Of a DNA stretch of 64,000 nucleotides, positions 51,641 through 60,284 are shown piece after piece (the stretch's first letter is position 1; every line of letters starts with the position of its first letter). The notes under the pieces are model-generated. The model saw nothing but the letters and a program-made list of their open reading frames with translations, was not told where the DNA came from and did no database searches. This stretch comes from Kiritimatiellia bacterium (GTDB lineage Bacteria; Verrucomicrobiota; Kiritimatiellia; UBA8416; YA12-FULL-48-11), in the NCBI GenBank assembly GCA_028716365.1, contig JAQUPZ010000001.1, forward strand, positions 409,205 to 473,204, given 5' to 3'. The position numbers and the translations under genes are program-made.

Positions 51641-52753
51641 ATGCGTGAAATGCCTGAGGACGATATTGAAGTCTACATACAAAAGAGCCGTGAACAAGCC
51701 GAACGACTCAACTCCGGGGTTAAAGATTTTACCGTGTTTGATCTCAATCACATTCCTGATAAGCCCTTAATACGGGAGGAGGTTAAGAAGATCGTTGATG
51801 TCTTTGTCCGCTATCACCAGACCGGCATTCCGCGTAATCTTCTGATTGCCGGCGCACGCGGAAGCGGCAAGACCCTTACACTCAAGTATCTCGCAAAGAC
51901 GTTTTCCGGCAAACTTGGGTTGCCGTTTCACGCTGTGAATTGTCGTGTTCACAACACGAGTTTCAAGGCGCTCGCTCACATGCTGAAGGTCCGTCCGCGG
52001 GGATATTCCTACTCGGAACTTTGCACCAGGTTTGAAGAACAGATTCCCGACAAGGCTGTCATCGTTCTCGATGAAGTGGATATGCTGTCGGAAAAGGATT
52101 TCCGAAAAGACATCCTGTATTTCCTTTCCAGGAGCGTTCGACGTTTCAACGTGGTCTTGCTCAGTAATAATCCGAAATTCGTGAACACCCTGGACGAAAG
52201 TACCCGTTCCAGTCTTCAGCCAGACCTCCTGGTATTTCGCAATTACTCTGCCGTCGAAATCCATGAGATACTGCAGGAGAGAGCGAGAGTGGGTTTGCAC
52301 TCCTCGGATGACGCCATTCTCGCAGAGATATCCGCCCTGGTAGCTCGAAACACGAACTCAGACATTCGGGTTGCTATCCGAACCCTTCTGTACGTGGTTA
52401 CGCATGAAGCAAGTTCTGTTGCCGAGTGTTTCGATCAGGCACGACACGATATTATGGGCGACATGCTTCAGAATCTAAATGACAAGGCCCTTCTGGTGTT
52501 GAGATCAGCCGTGGATGATCCGACGGGATTTGTAAAGCAGGTCTATACCAGATACTGTCAGTTGAGCCGCACAATGGGTGAGGATCCCTATTCTTACTAT
52601 TACTTCTACAGCAATCTCGCGTTCCTTCAATCGGTAGGTCTGCTCATGCTGGTGTCGGCCAAGGTTGACCGAGCATACACAAATAGGATTCATCCTCTTG
52701 TCTCAAAAGAGCAGATCGATGCGGTTATGACCGCCCGATTCAGGCCGGAGTAG
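51641..52753 (+). CDS. Orc1/Cdc6-type replication initiator
   Basis: 370 residues (start 51641; an ATG at 51650 is possible). AAA+ core with Walker A AGARGSGKTLTLKYLA, Walker B AVIVLDEVDMLS, sensor 1 VLLSNNPKF, the family motif TRSSLQPDLLVFRNYSAVEI, and sensor 2 NSDIRVAIRTL, followed by a winged-helix C-terminus. This is the archaeal initiator family; bacteria use DnaA. It suggests that this part replicates, or once replicated, as an archaeal-type replicon. A nearby origin was not recognised. Confidence 0.9.
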   Translation: MREMPEDDIEVYIQKSREQAERLNSGVKDFTVFDLNHIPDKPLIREEVKKIVDVFVRYHQTGIPRNLLIAGARGSGKTLTLKYLAKTFSGKLGLPFHAVNCRVHNTSFKALAHMLKVRPRGYSYSELCTRFEEQIPDKAVIVLDEVDMLSEKDFRKDILYFLSRSVRRFNVVLLSNNPKFVNTLDESTRSSLQPDLLVFRNYSAVEIHEILQERARVGLHSSDDAILAEISALVARNTNSDIRVAIRTLLYVVTHEASSVAECFDQARHDIMGDMLQNLNDKALLVLRSAVDDPTGFVKQVYTRYCQLSRTMGEDPYSYYYFYSNLAFLQSVGLLMLVSAKVDRAYTNRIHPLVSKEQIDAVMTARFRPE

Positions 52754-52965
52754 AGATAGTCTGGAGTTTACGCGTCAGAGAGTTTTGCGTCATGTCAAGC
52801 AACGGGGAGACCATGTTCATGCGTAGATGACCGTGAAGGTAGTTGGAACCAGAGAAGATGTGCTCTATACCTATTATAGATAACATCATAGTCACATTGA
52901 ATCTGTTGTTGTTTTCCGTATGATTGACGTATCAACCGTACACACTCTTTGCTCGCTTTACCGGT

Positions 52966-54630
52966 TCACCGAATATCATCCTTCTTTTCTTGATTACTAA
53001 CGATGCCAATTCCTTTTTCGGTGAGCCGAAGAACTTTCTTTCTCCCGGTTGGAGTCAGTTTCTCAATCTCTTCAACAGACCCCATTTCGATCAGGGAACG
53101 TTTGACCTTGTCGCCCTGTCGACCGCTCAACTTGAGCCGTGTGTATCTGGCCACAACTCCGCAATCAGGCACCAATGCGATGTCTTTCAGAAATGCCATT
53201 TCAGGCTCGGTCAGCTTTCCCTGATACATGCCGCCGATCTCTTCCGGCTCTTCGTTTGGTCGAATAAATGGCGTCATCGCCTGCCGGATGATTTCATCTG
53301 TGACTGGAGCTGCCGGAATCTTGATCTCCGGCACCCGGATCATGAATGGTTCCTTGATTCTGCCCTGCAATTTCACAATGGCTTTGCCAATCTCCATGGT
53401 GCCAAGAGCCAGCGGCTGCTCCTCCTGCAAAAGCATGGCGGCACTGATCGTCGTTACATCCTGCTTGCCCTTCAGATTCATTGATATGGTTGTGTAGGTG
53501 TTGGCCAATGCAGTTTTGCTGATTTCCGACGGCATCTGGTCGAGAAAGACGATACCTTCCGACATTTCTCGTATCTCTCTGAATATGACCTCGACGATCG
53601 ATGCCGGTTGCCCTGATTTCTGGGAGAGGCGCGACAACAGATGATGCGCTTCTTCAATGATCAGGATATGCTTGAGCTGGTTCCTTTCGTTTTTGACCAT
53701 GCGATGTGAATATATTTGGAGCATCAGCATTTCAGAGAAGAAAAGCTTGTCCGCGTGACTGAGTGCTTCAAGTTCAAGGACTGTCGGCCTGGACAACAAC
53801 TCGTCCATGGTTACATTGGATCCTGAATTGACGATGTTGTCCATAGACCCGAAACACAGAGAATGTACAGCCCTGATCGCCGAGGACAACCACAGGCTGA
53901 CCCTGCCGGTTGCGGGTATGGTTTTCAGAATGGCCAGTACGTCCCGAAATGAGGGGTAACGCTTAACGTTGCCTTCATAGACGCCGTGCTTCTGGTAGAG
54001 TTCGTCCAGAACTGAGGTCAGTAAATACTCGACTCCAGCCCCACAGAAATACGCCGCATTTATAACACCCACCAGTGCCTTCAAATGCTGCTTTGGATCA
54101 ATGCCTTTTGGAGGGATCAATGGATTGATCCGGAGTGGTGCAACGTCACGGCCGATTGTATAGATGCGAAGGTCCTGAAGTCCTGGAAGGTTTCTGAGCC
54201 TTCGCCAGGACTGCTTCCAGTCCAGGCAAAGCCAGGGAATTCCTGCCTTGGCCAGATTCATTGCCAGCAGGTATCCTGCATTCGATTTACCCGATCCTGT
54301 ACGGCCTACAAGCGACGTGTGTTGAGCAAGCTCCAGAGGGCGTATCCCAAAAGGAAACATATCCTTGCCATTATAGTGAACCCAGCCCATAACGACATCG
54401 CCTTGAGCATCCTGCTGGCTTGGAGGATGGAATATCGGCGTGATATTCTCTACATCGGTGTTCAGGTTGACGTTGACGAGAAGATTCAACTGTTCTTCAA
54501 GTTCTTCCCGGCCCTCCTCATCCTGAAAGAGGTAGGCCGTCCAGAATTGATCTGCCTGCTTGCCAATTATTGGCCTGAGGGCGCGACATCTATCCTGAAA
54601 AAGTTGGTTTTTCTTGTCCTTTATTGTCAT
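52966..54630 (-). CDS. HerA/VirB4-like DNA-translocating ATPase
   Basis: 554 residues. Walker A SLVGRTGSGKSNAGYLLAM near residue 107, Walker B HILIIEEAHHLLSRLS near 320, and SEGIVFLDQMPSEIS after it, as in HerA-FtsK ATPases; the C-terminal 90 residues form a winged helix (LTPTGRKKVLRLTEKGI). Likely moves DNA during element transfer or segregation. Overlaps the upstream 192-aa gene by 41 bp. Confidence 0.82.
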   Translation of the reverse strand: MTIKDKKNQLFQDRCRALRPIIGKQADQFWTAYLFQDEEGREELEEQLNLLVNVNLNTDVENITPIFHPPSQQDAQGDVVMGWVHYNGKDMFPFGIRPLELAQHTSLVGRTGSGKSNAGYLLAMNLAKAGIPWLCLDWKQSWRRLRNLPGLQDLRIYTIGRDVAPLRINPLIPPKGIDPKQHLKALVGVINAAYFCGAGVEYLLTSVLDELYQKHGVYEGNVKRYPSFRDVLAILKTIPATGRVSLWLSSAIRAVHSLCFGSMDNIVNSGSNVTMDELLSRPTVLELEALSHADKLFFSEMLMLQIYSHRMVKNERNQLKHILIIEEAHHLLSRLSQKSGQPASIVEVIFREIREMSEGIVFLDQMPSEISKTALANTYTTISMNLKGKQDVTTISAAMLLQEEQPLALGTMEIGKAIVKLQGRIKEPFMIRVPEIKIPAAPVTDEIIRQAMTPFIRPNEEPEEIGGMYQGKLTEPEMAFLKDIALVPDCGVVARYTRLKLSGRQGDKVKRSLIEMGSVEEIEKLTPTGRKKVLRLTEKGIGIVSNQEKKDDIR

Positions 54631-55168
54631 CGGAAGAAGGCATGGATCTCATAAGCCCTTGCCTGAACTGGGTGCCTGTATATGTCTTGTCGGCGAGGAT
54701 GAGTTCACGTCTTAGTTCGAGGGAATCCCGCCAGAGGGTGACATCTTCCTCTCCGAGTTGTCGTTCCAGATCCATTCTGGTTTTCTCTAAACTCTGCTTC
54801 TGTTTCTCGGCTTCGGGCGTCCGGAGCACAGATGCCCCGTAGATTTCGCCGGAAATATCGGTTAGACGGCCCAGGATCGAAGATCGGTTCCGGTTGCGAA
54901 TAGTGACCCTTTCCTCCAGTAATTGCCTTAGGACATCCTTCGAGAGGTAATTGAACTTGAGTTGTTGATTTGTCAGCGCTGTCAACATGTTGCCAGTGCC
55001 TGGACTGTCGCCCATGGCCTTTTCGGTCTCAGGCTGGGAATATGACCTCTCATTCCGGTAGTTCCGGCCCGGCATGCACGGGGAGTACAGTACGGCCACG
55101 CCTATGTTCATGGGGCGGTATTCCGTCACCCTGTGCCCGTCCGACGTGGTCCAATAGTAGTTCACCAT
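54590..55168 (-). CDS. Hypothetical protein partnered with HerA-like ATPase
   Basis: 192 residues. Beta-rich opening (YYWTTSDGHRVTEYRPM) and a helical, coiled-coil C-terminal half (KQKQSLEKTRMDLERQLG). No family recognised. Its start is about 29 nt from an archaeal-type TATA box and may be leaderless. Confidence 0.6.
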   Translation of the reverse strand: MVNYYWTTSDGHRVTEYRPMNIGVAVLYSPCMPGRNYRNERSYSQPETEKAMGDSPGTGNMLTALTNQQLKFNYLSKDVLRQLLEERVTIRNRNRSSILGRLTDISGEIYGASVLRTPEAEKQKQSLEKTRMDLERQLGEEDVTLWRDSLELRRELILADKTYTGTQFRQGLMRSMPSSDDNKGQEKPTFSG

Positions 55169-55191
55169 GTTACTATTTCAAAGTAGTACCA

Positions 55192-55208
55192 GTATTTAAG
55201 CTTTTCGG
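55192..55208 (-). promoter_or_regulatory. Archaeal-type BRE/TATA promoter on minus strand
   Basis: Read on the minus strand: CCGAAAAG followed by CTTAAATAC. Its centre is about 29 nt upstream of the 55168 start, the distance expected for a leaderless archaeal message. Confidence 0.62.
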
Positions 55209-55310
55209 TTGGAGTGAAAAAGGCCAGAAACCACAGGAAATTCATTTGAATTCAAGATTCTCATTTCTATCTTATTCCTCAAATACCAAATCTAACCATC
55301 CTCACTGCAA

Positions 55311-55326
55311 GTAGTTACGTAGTTAC
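55311..55326. repeat. Tandem octamer
   Basis: GTAGTTAC occurs twice without gap, upstream of the TATA promoter of the HerA operon; a related GTACTAC lies closer to it on the other strand. Possible operator. Confidence 0.4.
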
Positions 55327-55379
55327 TTCAAATGGTATCGTCAGATGCCGTCTGAAAGACACGCTAATGCAGTATGATC

Positions 55380-55802
55380 GTCAGATTCCCGTCGCCCATG
55401 CGCGCGAGTTCCCGGTTCGCGCGAACGCGACCACCGCCGCCCGCAGGCGGCGCTCACTGGGGCGGTAGCCCCAATTCCATCGGCGCCGAAGGCGCCTATC
55501 TTCTATTTGCTTAATTGGCCGGAGGCCATTCACATTGAGCAAATGTGTCCCAGCCCCCGCACCATGACTCATGGGGCTGGACAATGCACAAGCTCCCTCT
55601 GGAACCAGACCGAGCGAAACCTCCTGGTCTGGTGACGAGCGGAGCGTATAACCGAACGGACCGAAAGCCATTGGGTTGCGGTTGAGCGTCCCGCGAAATC
55701 CGCCCCTTGGGTTTCGCGTCCGGAGGACAATATCTCTTTTTCCATCAAACCTCGGTGTACCGAATATCTCTCCGACATAACAAAACGCCGGGGCTGTCAC
55801 CC
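55380..55802 (-). ncRNA. GC-rich hairpin-dense island 1, candidate structured RNA
   Basis: Over about 420 bp at least seven strong stem-loops occur, for example CGCCGCC-cgca-GGCGGCG, GGGGC-ggta-GCCCC, GGCGCC-gaa-GGCGCC, TGGCC-gga-GGCCA, ACCAGAC...GTCTGGT, CGCGAAA...TTTCGCG and GCCGGGG-gtgaca-CCCCGGC followed by GTTTTG. A 142-codon frame on the minus strand has low-complexity text and no domain, so I read this as RNA or extragenic repeats rather than protein. Strand is a guess from the final terminator-like hairpin. Confidence 0.4.
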
Positions 55803-55847
55803 CCGGCAAAATAACATCATAAGTCCTGCCTGTTTTCGGCTACCAGC

Positions 55848-55991
55848 CTACGGTATCCGCCTCGAAAGGCGGATTACTCCATGTTCTTCCTCGGCAGGCC
55901 TGTCGGCTTTTTCTGCGAGAGTATCTGCTTCCCGCAGGATTTCCCCGACAAGCATTGCCAGTTCTTCCATCTTCTTCCTATTCACTTCCAT
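55848..55991 (-). CDS. Tiny acidic/helical protein
   Basis: 47 residues from ATG 55991 with a near-perfect AAGGAGGTGA ribosome site. One helix (KKMEELAMLVGEILREADTL). Last gene of the leftward tiny-gene run; its 3' end overlaps a hairpin CCGCCT-ttcg-AGGCGG. Confidence 0.6.
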   Translation of the reverse strand: MEVNRKKMEELAMLVGEILREADTLAEKADRPAEEEHGVIRLSRRIP

Positions 55992-56157
55992 GCTGTGTCA
56001 CCTCCTTGTAGATGCTTTCTGCTTTCCTGATGCAATCCAGGCAACAGCTCTCGCTGTGTGTGCCAGCCACTATGCATCTCAATCTCTGGCAGAATCTTTC
56101 TATTCTGCATCCACATATTTGGCAGATGGCCTCACTGCCTGATGTTATCTGCATCAT
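55978..56157 (-). CDS. Tiny Cys-rich zinc-knuckle protein
   Basis: 59 residues from ATG 56157 (GGGAGGGT upstream). Nine cysteines, including CQICGC and CCLDC, suggest a compact zinc-binding fold. Overlaps both neighbours, so translationally coupled. Confidence 0.6.
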   Translation of the reverse strand: MMQITSGSEAICQICGCRIERFCQRLRCIVAGTHSESCCLDCIRKAESIYKEVTQHGSE

Positions 56158-56312
56158 TGTGTTACCCTCCCGATTTTGTAATCTTCTGGGTTCAGTTCTT
56201 CAACCACTGCCCAGCCTGCATCTGCAAATCGGTTTAATTCCTTCTCAGTGAAGATGCCGCTTATCAGGCATCCTACTGAATCCTCAAGTTTATATGCTCT
56301 TTCTGTTGTCAT
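56154..56312 (-). CDS. Tiny hypothetical protein
   Basis: 52 residues from ATG 56312 with AAGGAG upstream; stop overlaps the next start (ATGA). Soluble, acidic, two short helices (FTEKELNRFADAGWAVVEEL). Unknown function. Confidence 0.58.
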   Translation of the reverse strand: MTTERAYKLEDSVGCLISGIFTEKELNRFADAGWAVVEELNPEDYKIGRVTQ

Positions 56313-56339
56313 GTTATGACTCCTTGCCCGTCTTTTGGA

Positions 56340-56585
56340 TCGGGCGATTTTAATTACGATTCCGGAAAATCGCCGGATATCGAGCCTGCGGGGCGCTTCA
56401 TAGCGAGCGGGTATTTACGCTTTTCCCGGCTGGAGCTGGGCGGAGCGACCAAGCGAAGCCCCTCACAGACGGGGCAGGGTGAAACCCAAAAGCCTAAATA
56501 CTCCGAGCGAGTGCGGGAGCAGGCGAGTGTTACTGCTGTCCGCAGGACGCGCCGACGGGCAAGAGACCTCACCATTCAATCTCTT
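56340..56585. ncRNA. GC-rich hairpin-dense island 2, candidate structured RNA
   Basis: Between two tiny genes. Hairpins include GCGATTTT...AAAATCGC (56343-56373 region), GCCCC-tcacagac-GGGGC, GGGT-gaa-ACCC, AGCAG...CTGCT and GTCC-gca-GGAC. Repeated GAGCGA/GCGAG words recall island 1. No plausible protein. Strand unknown. Confidence 0.35.
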
Positions 56586-56589
56586 CTGT

Positions 56590-56733
56590 TCACTGCCAGT
56601 CAATCATGCGGTTGCATCTCATGCAGATTTTGACTTCTCGCCCCTCAGAATCCTCAACCTTGATATGTCCGTTCAATTCTCCGCACAGCGCGCAGCGCTG
56701 ACTATCGCTATGCTTGCCTTCATCGTTTGTCAT
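56590..56733 (-). CDS. Tiny zinc-ribbon protein
   Basis: 47 residues from ATG 56733. CALCGE near residue 14 and CMRCNR near 37 give two CxxC pairs. GGAAGG lies about 11 bases upstream. Function unknown. Confidence 0.58.
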   Translation of the reverse strand: MTNDEGKHSDSQRCALCGELNGHIKVEDSEGREVKICMRCNRMIDWQ

Positions 56734-56797
56734 GTCTCAAACTTGCCTTCCAGACCCGGCGGGCGGGACCGTGTCCCGCCTGCCTGTTATCGATTCC

Positions 56798-57013
56798 TTA
56801 GAATCTTCTTGCCTGTACAATTGGCTTGACGATTTCCACAACAGGTTTGGTTTCTTCCTGTTTTGGCTTTGCCTCGTTCAGCCATACCAGCACACCCTTG
56901 CCGCTGTAATCGGCATCAGAGTCCTTGGTCTTTCTGTCGTTCTGGAAAGCCTTCAGATATTCCGTCTGGCCGTCCACTTTGATTCGAAGATAAATCTTCT
57001 TTTCTTCTGCCAT
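56798..57013 (-). CDS. Small hypothetical protein
   Basis: 71 residues from ATG 57013 preceded by AAAGGAGGTGGTG. Beta-rich opening (KKIYLRIKVDGQTEYLKAF) with a charged proline-containing tail. No family recognised. Confidence 0.6.
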   Translation of the reverse strand: MAEEKKIYLRIKVDGQTEYLKAFQNDRKTKDSDADYSGKGVLVWLNEAKPKQEETKPVVEIVKPIVQARRF

Positions 57014-57070
57014 GCTCTTCACCACCTCCTTTCAGTCGTATGAATGCAATCCATGAATAGAGTCCGCTCT

Positions 57071-57217
57071 TCAATAGATGTCATCTTCACTCGCAACTTC
57101 GTAGTGTCGCTCGGGATTCTGGCATTGCATGAAATGACTCAACTCCATGGCTTCATTGTGTTCGTCGAACTCAGCCAGAATAGAATCTGTCTCCATCAAT
57201 AAATATTTATCTGTCAT
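57071..57217 (-). CDS. Tiny acidic protein
   Basis: 48 residues from ATG 57217 with GGAGG nine bases upstream. Acidic, helical (SILAEFDEHNEAMELSHFM). A TATA-like CTATATAC preceded by GAAAGCGAA lies near 57300-57308 on the minus strand, about 90 nt upstream. Confidence 0.58.
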   Translation of the reverse strand: MTDKYLLMETDSILAEFDEHNEAMELSHFMQCQNPERHYEVASEDDIY

Positions 57218-57371
57218 GTTTGTTTTGCCTCCGGTTTAATTTCCGGCACGGAAGGAAACGGCAATATCCAGCGCGTCGCCCATGCACATTTTGCGGGGAG
57301 TATATAGTTCGCTTTCAACTCCCAAACCTTCCCTGCCTTGAAACAAAGAAAAACGGAATAAAAAGTAAGGT

Positions 57372-57743
57372 TCAGCATTCACCCTCTATGAAGAGGTCAT
57401 CTTTCTTCTGTCGGAGTGCTGTCAGTATCTTCTCACCCAGCTCTATCAGGCTGGCATCCCGGCACATGGTCTGCCACCTGGTCGGGTTCTTTTCCCTTTT
57501 CTTCCGTGCCGTACTCCCGCCACTATTCAGCACCTTCATAAACGACTCGAAGGTTGCGCCATGCTTCAGAAAAGCCTTCTTCAGCGCCTTTAGCTTTCTG
57601 CCTATCTCTCTGAGGTTGTCGTATGGCACAATTACATTGAGATTGCAGTCGCTCCTGTCATAGCCGAATTCCAGAAGGTCAGATGTGGGCTGCACGCCGA
57701 ACCAGAATTTACCTTCAACATCTCCCGAATAATACCTCCCCAT
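57372..57743 (-). CDS. Hypothetical protein with YYSGDxEGKFWFGVQ motif
   Basis: 123 residues. The opening GRYYSGDVEGKFWFGVQPTSD is a motif found in uncharacterised proteins of many bacteria, phages and plasmids. A helical second half contains ALKKAFLKHGATFESFMKVL. Function unknown. Confidence 0.68.
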   Translation of the reverse strand: MGRYYSGDVEGKFWFGVQPTSDLLEFGYDRSDCNLNVIVPYDNLREIGRKLKALKKAFLKHGATFESFMKVLNSGGSTARKKREKNPTRWQTMCRDASLIELGEKILTALRQKKDDLFIEGEC

Positions 57744-57749
57744 TGTGTA

Positions 57750-58010
57750 TCAGTGTGTCTTCCCTCCTTTCATTATCTTCCGAAAATCCAGGACAGCCTT
57801 GAAAAGGTTACGAAGCCGTTTCTCTTCCATGAGAAGTATTGATGAGTAGTTGTGCAGTTCTTCCAAAATCTCTTCATAGGCTTCTGACTGCTCGTTGCTC
57901 CGGCTCTGGTACTTGTAGAGCTCGATTTGGTAATCGAGCGCATTCCATTCCAGTACATACCATGTACAGCTCTTTTTCCCTTGTTGTGTGGTTCTCTTTG
58001 TTTGTGTCAT
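57750..58010 (-). CDS. Small helical protein
   Basis: 86 residues from ATG 58010. Two-helix hairpin likely (QSEAYEEILEELHNYSSILLMEEKRLRN is a continuous helix). Weak ribosome site. Only 6 bp separate it from the next gene. Confidence 0.55.
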   Translation of the reverse strand: MTQTKRTTQQGKKSCTWYVLEWNALDYQIELYKYQSRSNEQSEAYEEILEELHNYSSILLMEEKRLRNLFKAVLDFRKIMKGGKTH

Positions 58011-58017
58011 ATTCTCT

Positions 58018-58236
58018 TCAGCAGTTGGAAAGCTCCTCCTCGTGCATACGCCTGCTACTCCGCACGTTCTCGATAATCTCCCGCAGATTATCCTTGTCCA
58101 TGTCCTCAACTTTGAAGTCAGAGAGTCTGCCCGTTGCCCGCAAAATCACGCGGGCATTCTCTTTTTCCCAAGGTTTAAGCCGAGGATGTTCTGGCTCTTG
58201 CCTCTTCAGTAATCCGACTGGTATTCGGTGAAACAT
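58018..58236 (-). CDS. Small basic protein
   Basis: 72 residues from ATG 58236 with GAGGA six bases upstream. Contains KPWEKENARVILRATGRLSD, a basic segment, and a charged helical tail. No family. Confidence 0.58.
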   Translation of the reverse strand: MFHRIPVGLLKRQEPEHPRLKPWEKENARVILRATGRLSDFKVEDMDKDNLREIIENVRSSRRMHEEELSNC

Positions 58237-58238
58237 GT

Positions 58239-58502
58239 TCAATCCTCTTGTTTGAGCACCCACCTTTCAAAACATTGACGGCACCAAGCCCTGTCAGCCC
58301 AGACATGAATAACATGTTTGTCCGGTTCATCTTCCGGTTGAATAAGTTCCTTGTTGCAGCAATCACATATGACTTCCTCGAATGCCACGATATGTTCATC
58401 GTTGAAGTAGATATGCCCGAGCCCATCCGGACGTGTTGCCCTGATGAACTCCCCCGCCGTGTACTTCACCATTTCCTCACCCTTGATTATTGCCTTTTCC
58501 AT
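58239..58502 (-). CDS. Small zinc-binding protein
   Basis: 87 residues (start 58502; an ATG about 30 bases downstream is possible). CDCCNKELIQPE and WCRQCFERWV provide a C-x-C-C / C-x-x-C metal site. First gene of the leftward tiny-gene run that continues to 55848. Confidence 0.58.
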   Translation of the reverse strand: MEKAIIKGEEMVKYTAGEFIRATRPDGLGHIYFNDEHIVAFEEVICDCCNKELIQPEDEPDKHVIHVWADRAWCRQCFERWVLKQED

Positions 58503-58841
58503 CTTTCTGTAATCGAACCCTTCTTTTCAGGATTCCCTATGGGATTACCAATACGCGCAGCCCGAACGGGCGAGCACTGGCGGAACCGAAAGCGACCCTG
58601 GAGCGGGGTGAAGCCTGAGGTGTCTGAACGGCCTTTCAAATAATTGGCGGCAGCCGAAAGGCGAAAGCCTTAAGATAGGGAAGCTCCAGCCTGAGAAAAA
58701 CTAAGGTTTTCCCGGCTGGGCTGCGACTGCAGTCTCAGGCGAGAACCTCTTCTTATGGGTTTCAGAGAAGACGCCGTGGTCCGCCGACCGCGATGAGTCG
58801 ATCGTAACAACTCTCGACTACAATCTGATAAATGTTATTAT
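58503..58841. ncRNA. GC-rich hairpin-dense island 3, candidate structured RNA
   Basis: Divergent intergenic region. Stem-loops include GCCCG-aa-CGGGC, AAGGC-gaaa-GCCTT, GGGAA...TTCCC and GCCTGAG...CTCAGGC (a longer-range pair enclosing the others). GNRA-type loops are frequent. Resembles islands 1 and 2 in word use. No protein supported. Confidence 0.38.
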
Positions 58842-60284
58842 ATGCACGTGCAAGAAAGTCAACATAGCTCAACTGAAAACATGAATATTATATTATCTGA
58901 GGCGTGCGTAGCGGAACTTGCACGCATGACCGGACAGTTTAGTTTCTTGAGCCAGGTGACTCGCGAGAACAAGGATTTCGACACATTTCGGGCGGTCTTA
59001 CCGGCATTAAATGCAGCAATGGTGTTTCTGAAGTACGGCGACCTGCCCGATGATATTAATGAGATAGAGTTTTCTCGTCTTGCATCACAAATTGAAGTTG
59101 AGTATGGAACTCGCACTCAACACATGTTCTATTTCTGGTACAACTATCAGCGTTTGCTTTCTACTATCAATGGTGGCATTAACAAAGGATTAATGTCCGA
59201 CGGAATGATAGCCGAAATACTTACAATGCTCAGAACGAATGCCTTTGATTTGAGTCTCCCATCAGCAATCACATCCTTGTTGAAAATGTTGGAAAATCGT
59301 TTAACTGCGAACCAATTTATTACTGCCGACGATATGCGCGATATTCGTGAGCTCGTGTTGAGAAGTCTTCTTCCTTGGGTCGAGAAATCTCTCGGAATGA
59401 ACGAGGGTTTGCGTAATGGCTCTGTTGCTGGATCCTCATTTAGCTATTCTGAAATCTACCACTTGGCATATCTCGCCGGGGAATTGCTTAACAAAGTCTC
59501 TTTGTCAGATCTGATACCTGTAACACCGCACGATAAGATGAGAGATATCACAAGCGTTTTAGAACTCTATAGAAAAATGGGTGTTCTGGATAAGGTGCCG
59601 CAGCCTTCCTCGTTTATTGGTTCTGCTTTTCTTAAAGCTGAAAGAAATAAGGATATTTTCGATATTATGGACGGAAAAATTCTTTACAATTGGGGAGTAG
59701 CGTTCCTGACTATCCGATATGGCACTGCAGCAGCGGCATTATTCCGATTTTCATATGATAGAACGATGTTGGAATATTACATTTCCCAAAATTGTTATGA
59801 AAAGCGATGGGTTAAGATTCTTGAGATTGTTAAAATAGCTGTCGATAATCTCTATGCGTCGACTCGTGACTTAAATCAGGAACAACGTGTTGACTCGTTG
59901 TTTAGGATTGTAGAGAACCCATCATCCAGCGCTGCTAAAATTCGCAGTCATGTGAAGAGATTTCTGCGTGGAGTCGATTCGTGGATTGCGCCCATTGTCC
60001 ATGCTGATCATACTATGGTTAGCAATATTACATTTAGCGAGAATTTGACGCGCGTCTTTGTAAATGGCAAGGAGATTTCATCACATCCTCTTAGATCGAG
60101 CCAGCAAGCGATTATTAAGCATTGCCTAGCCCTGAAGAAGAAGGGGATTGATGTGCTTGATCTTGATGAATACCATCTGCCTTCAGCTTCTGATCGCCTA
60201 GTCGATGTGTTCCGATCTAGACCAAACATCTACCGTATTCTTTTTGAAAGTGCAGGTAAACGTCAATATCTAATCAAGTTTTGA
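58842..60284 (+). CDS. Large hypothetical protein
   Basis: 480 residues from ATG 58842; a TATA-like TTATTATATG overlaps this codon, so ATG 58881 may be the real start. Soluble, strongly helical, no recognised motif. The last 70 residues (SSQQAIIKHCLALKKKGIDVLDL, then SDRLVDVFRSRP) look like a winged-helix module. More AT-rich than its neighbours, so possibly an independent insertion. Function unknown; defence cargo is one option. Confidence 0.72.
   Translation: MHVQESQHSSTENMNIILSEACVAELARMTGQFSFLSQVTRENKDFDTFRAVLPALNAAMVFLKYGDLPDDINEIEFSRLASQIEVEYGTRTQHMFYFWYNYQRLLSTINGGINKGLMSDGMIAEILTMLRTNAFDLSLPSAITSLLKMLENRLTANQFITADDMRDIRELVLRSLLPWVEKSLGMNEGLRNGSVAGSSFSYSEIYHLAYLAGELLNKVSLSDLIPVTPHDKMRDITSVLELYRKMGVLDKVPQPSSFIGSAFLKAERNKDIFDIMDGKILYNWGVAFLTIRYGTAAAALFRFSYDRTMLEYYISQNCYEKRWVKILEIVKIAVDNLYASTRDLNQEQRVDSLFRIVENPSSSAAKIRSHVKRFLRGVDSWIAPIVHADHTMVSNITFSENLTRVFVNGKEISSHPLRSSQQAIIKHCLALKKKGIDVLDLDEYHLPSASDRLVDVFRSRPNIYRILFESAGKRQYLIKF

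Noticed and set aside
52754..52965. Replication origin beside orc1/cdc6
   Set aside because: No repeated origin-recognition boxes or strong AT-rich unwinding element could be seen in this short convergent gap.
55381..55809. 142-codon open frame on the minus strand in GC-rich island 1
   Set aside because: Residue content follows the hairpin repeats (R, G and P rich), no domain or ribosome site, and stems are better explained as RNA or extragenic palindromes.
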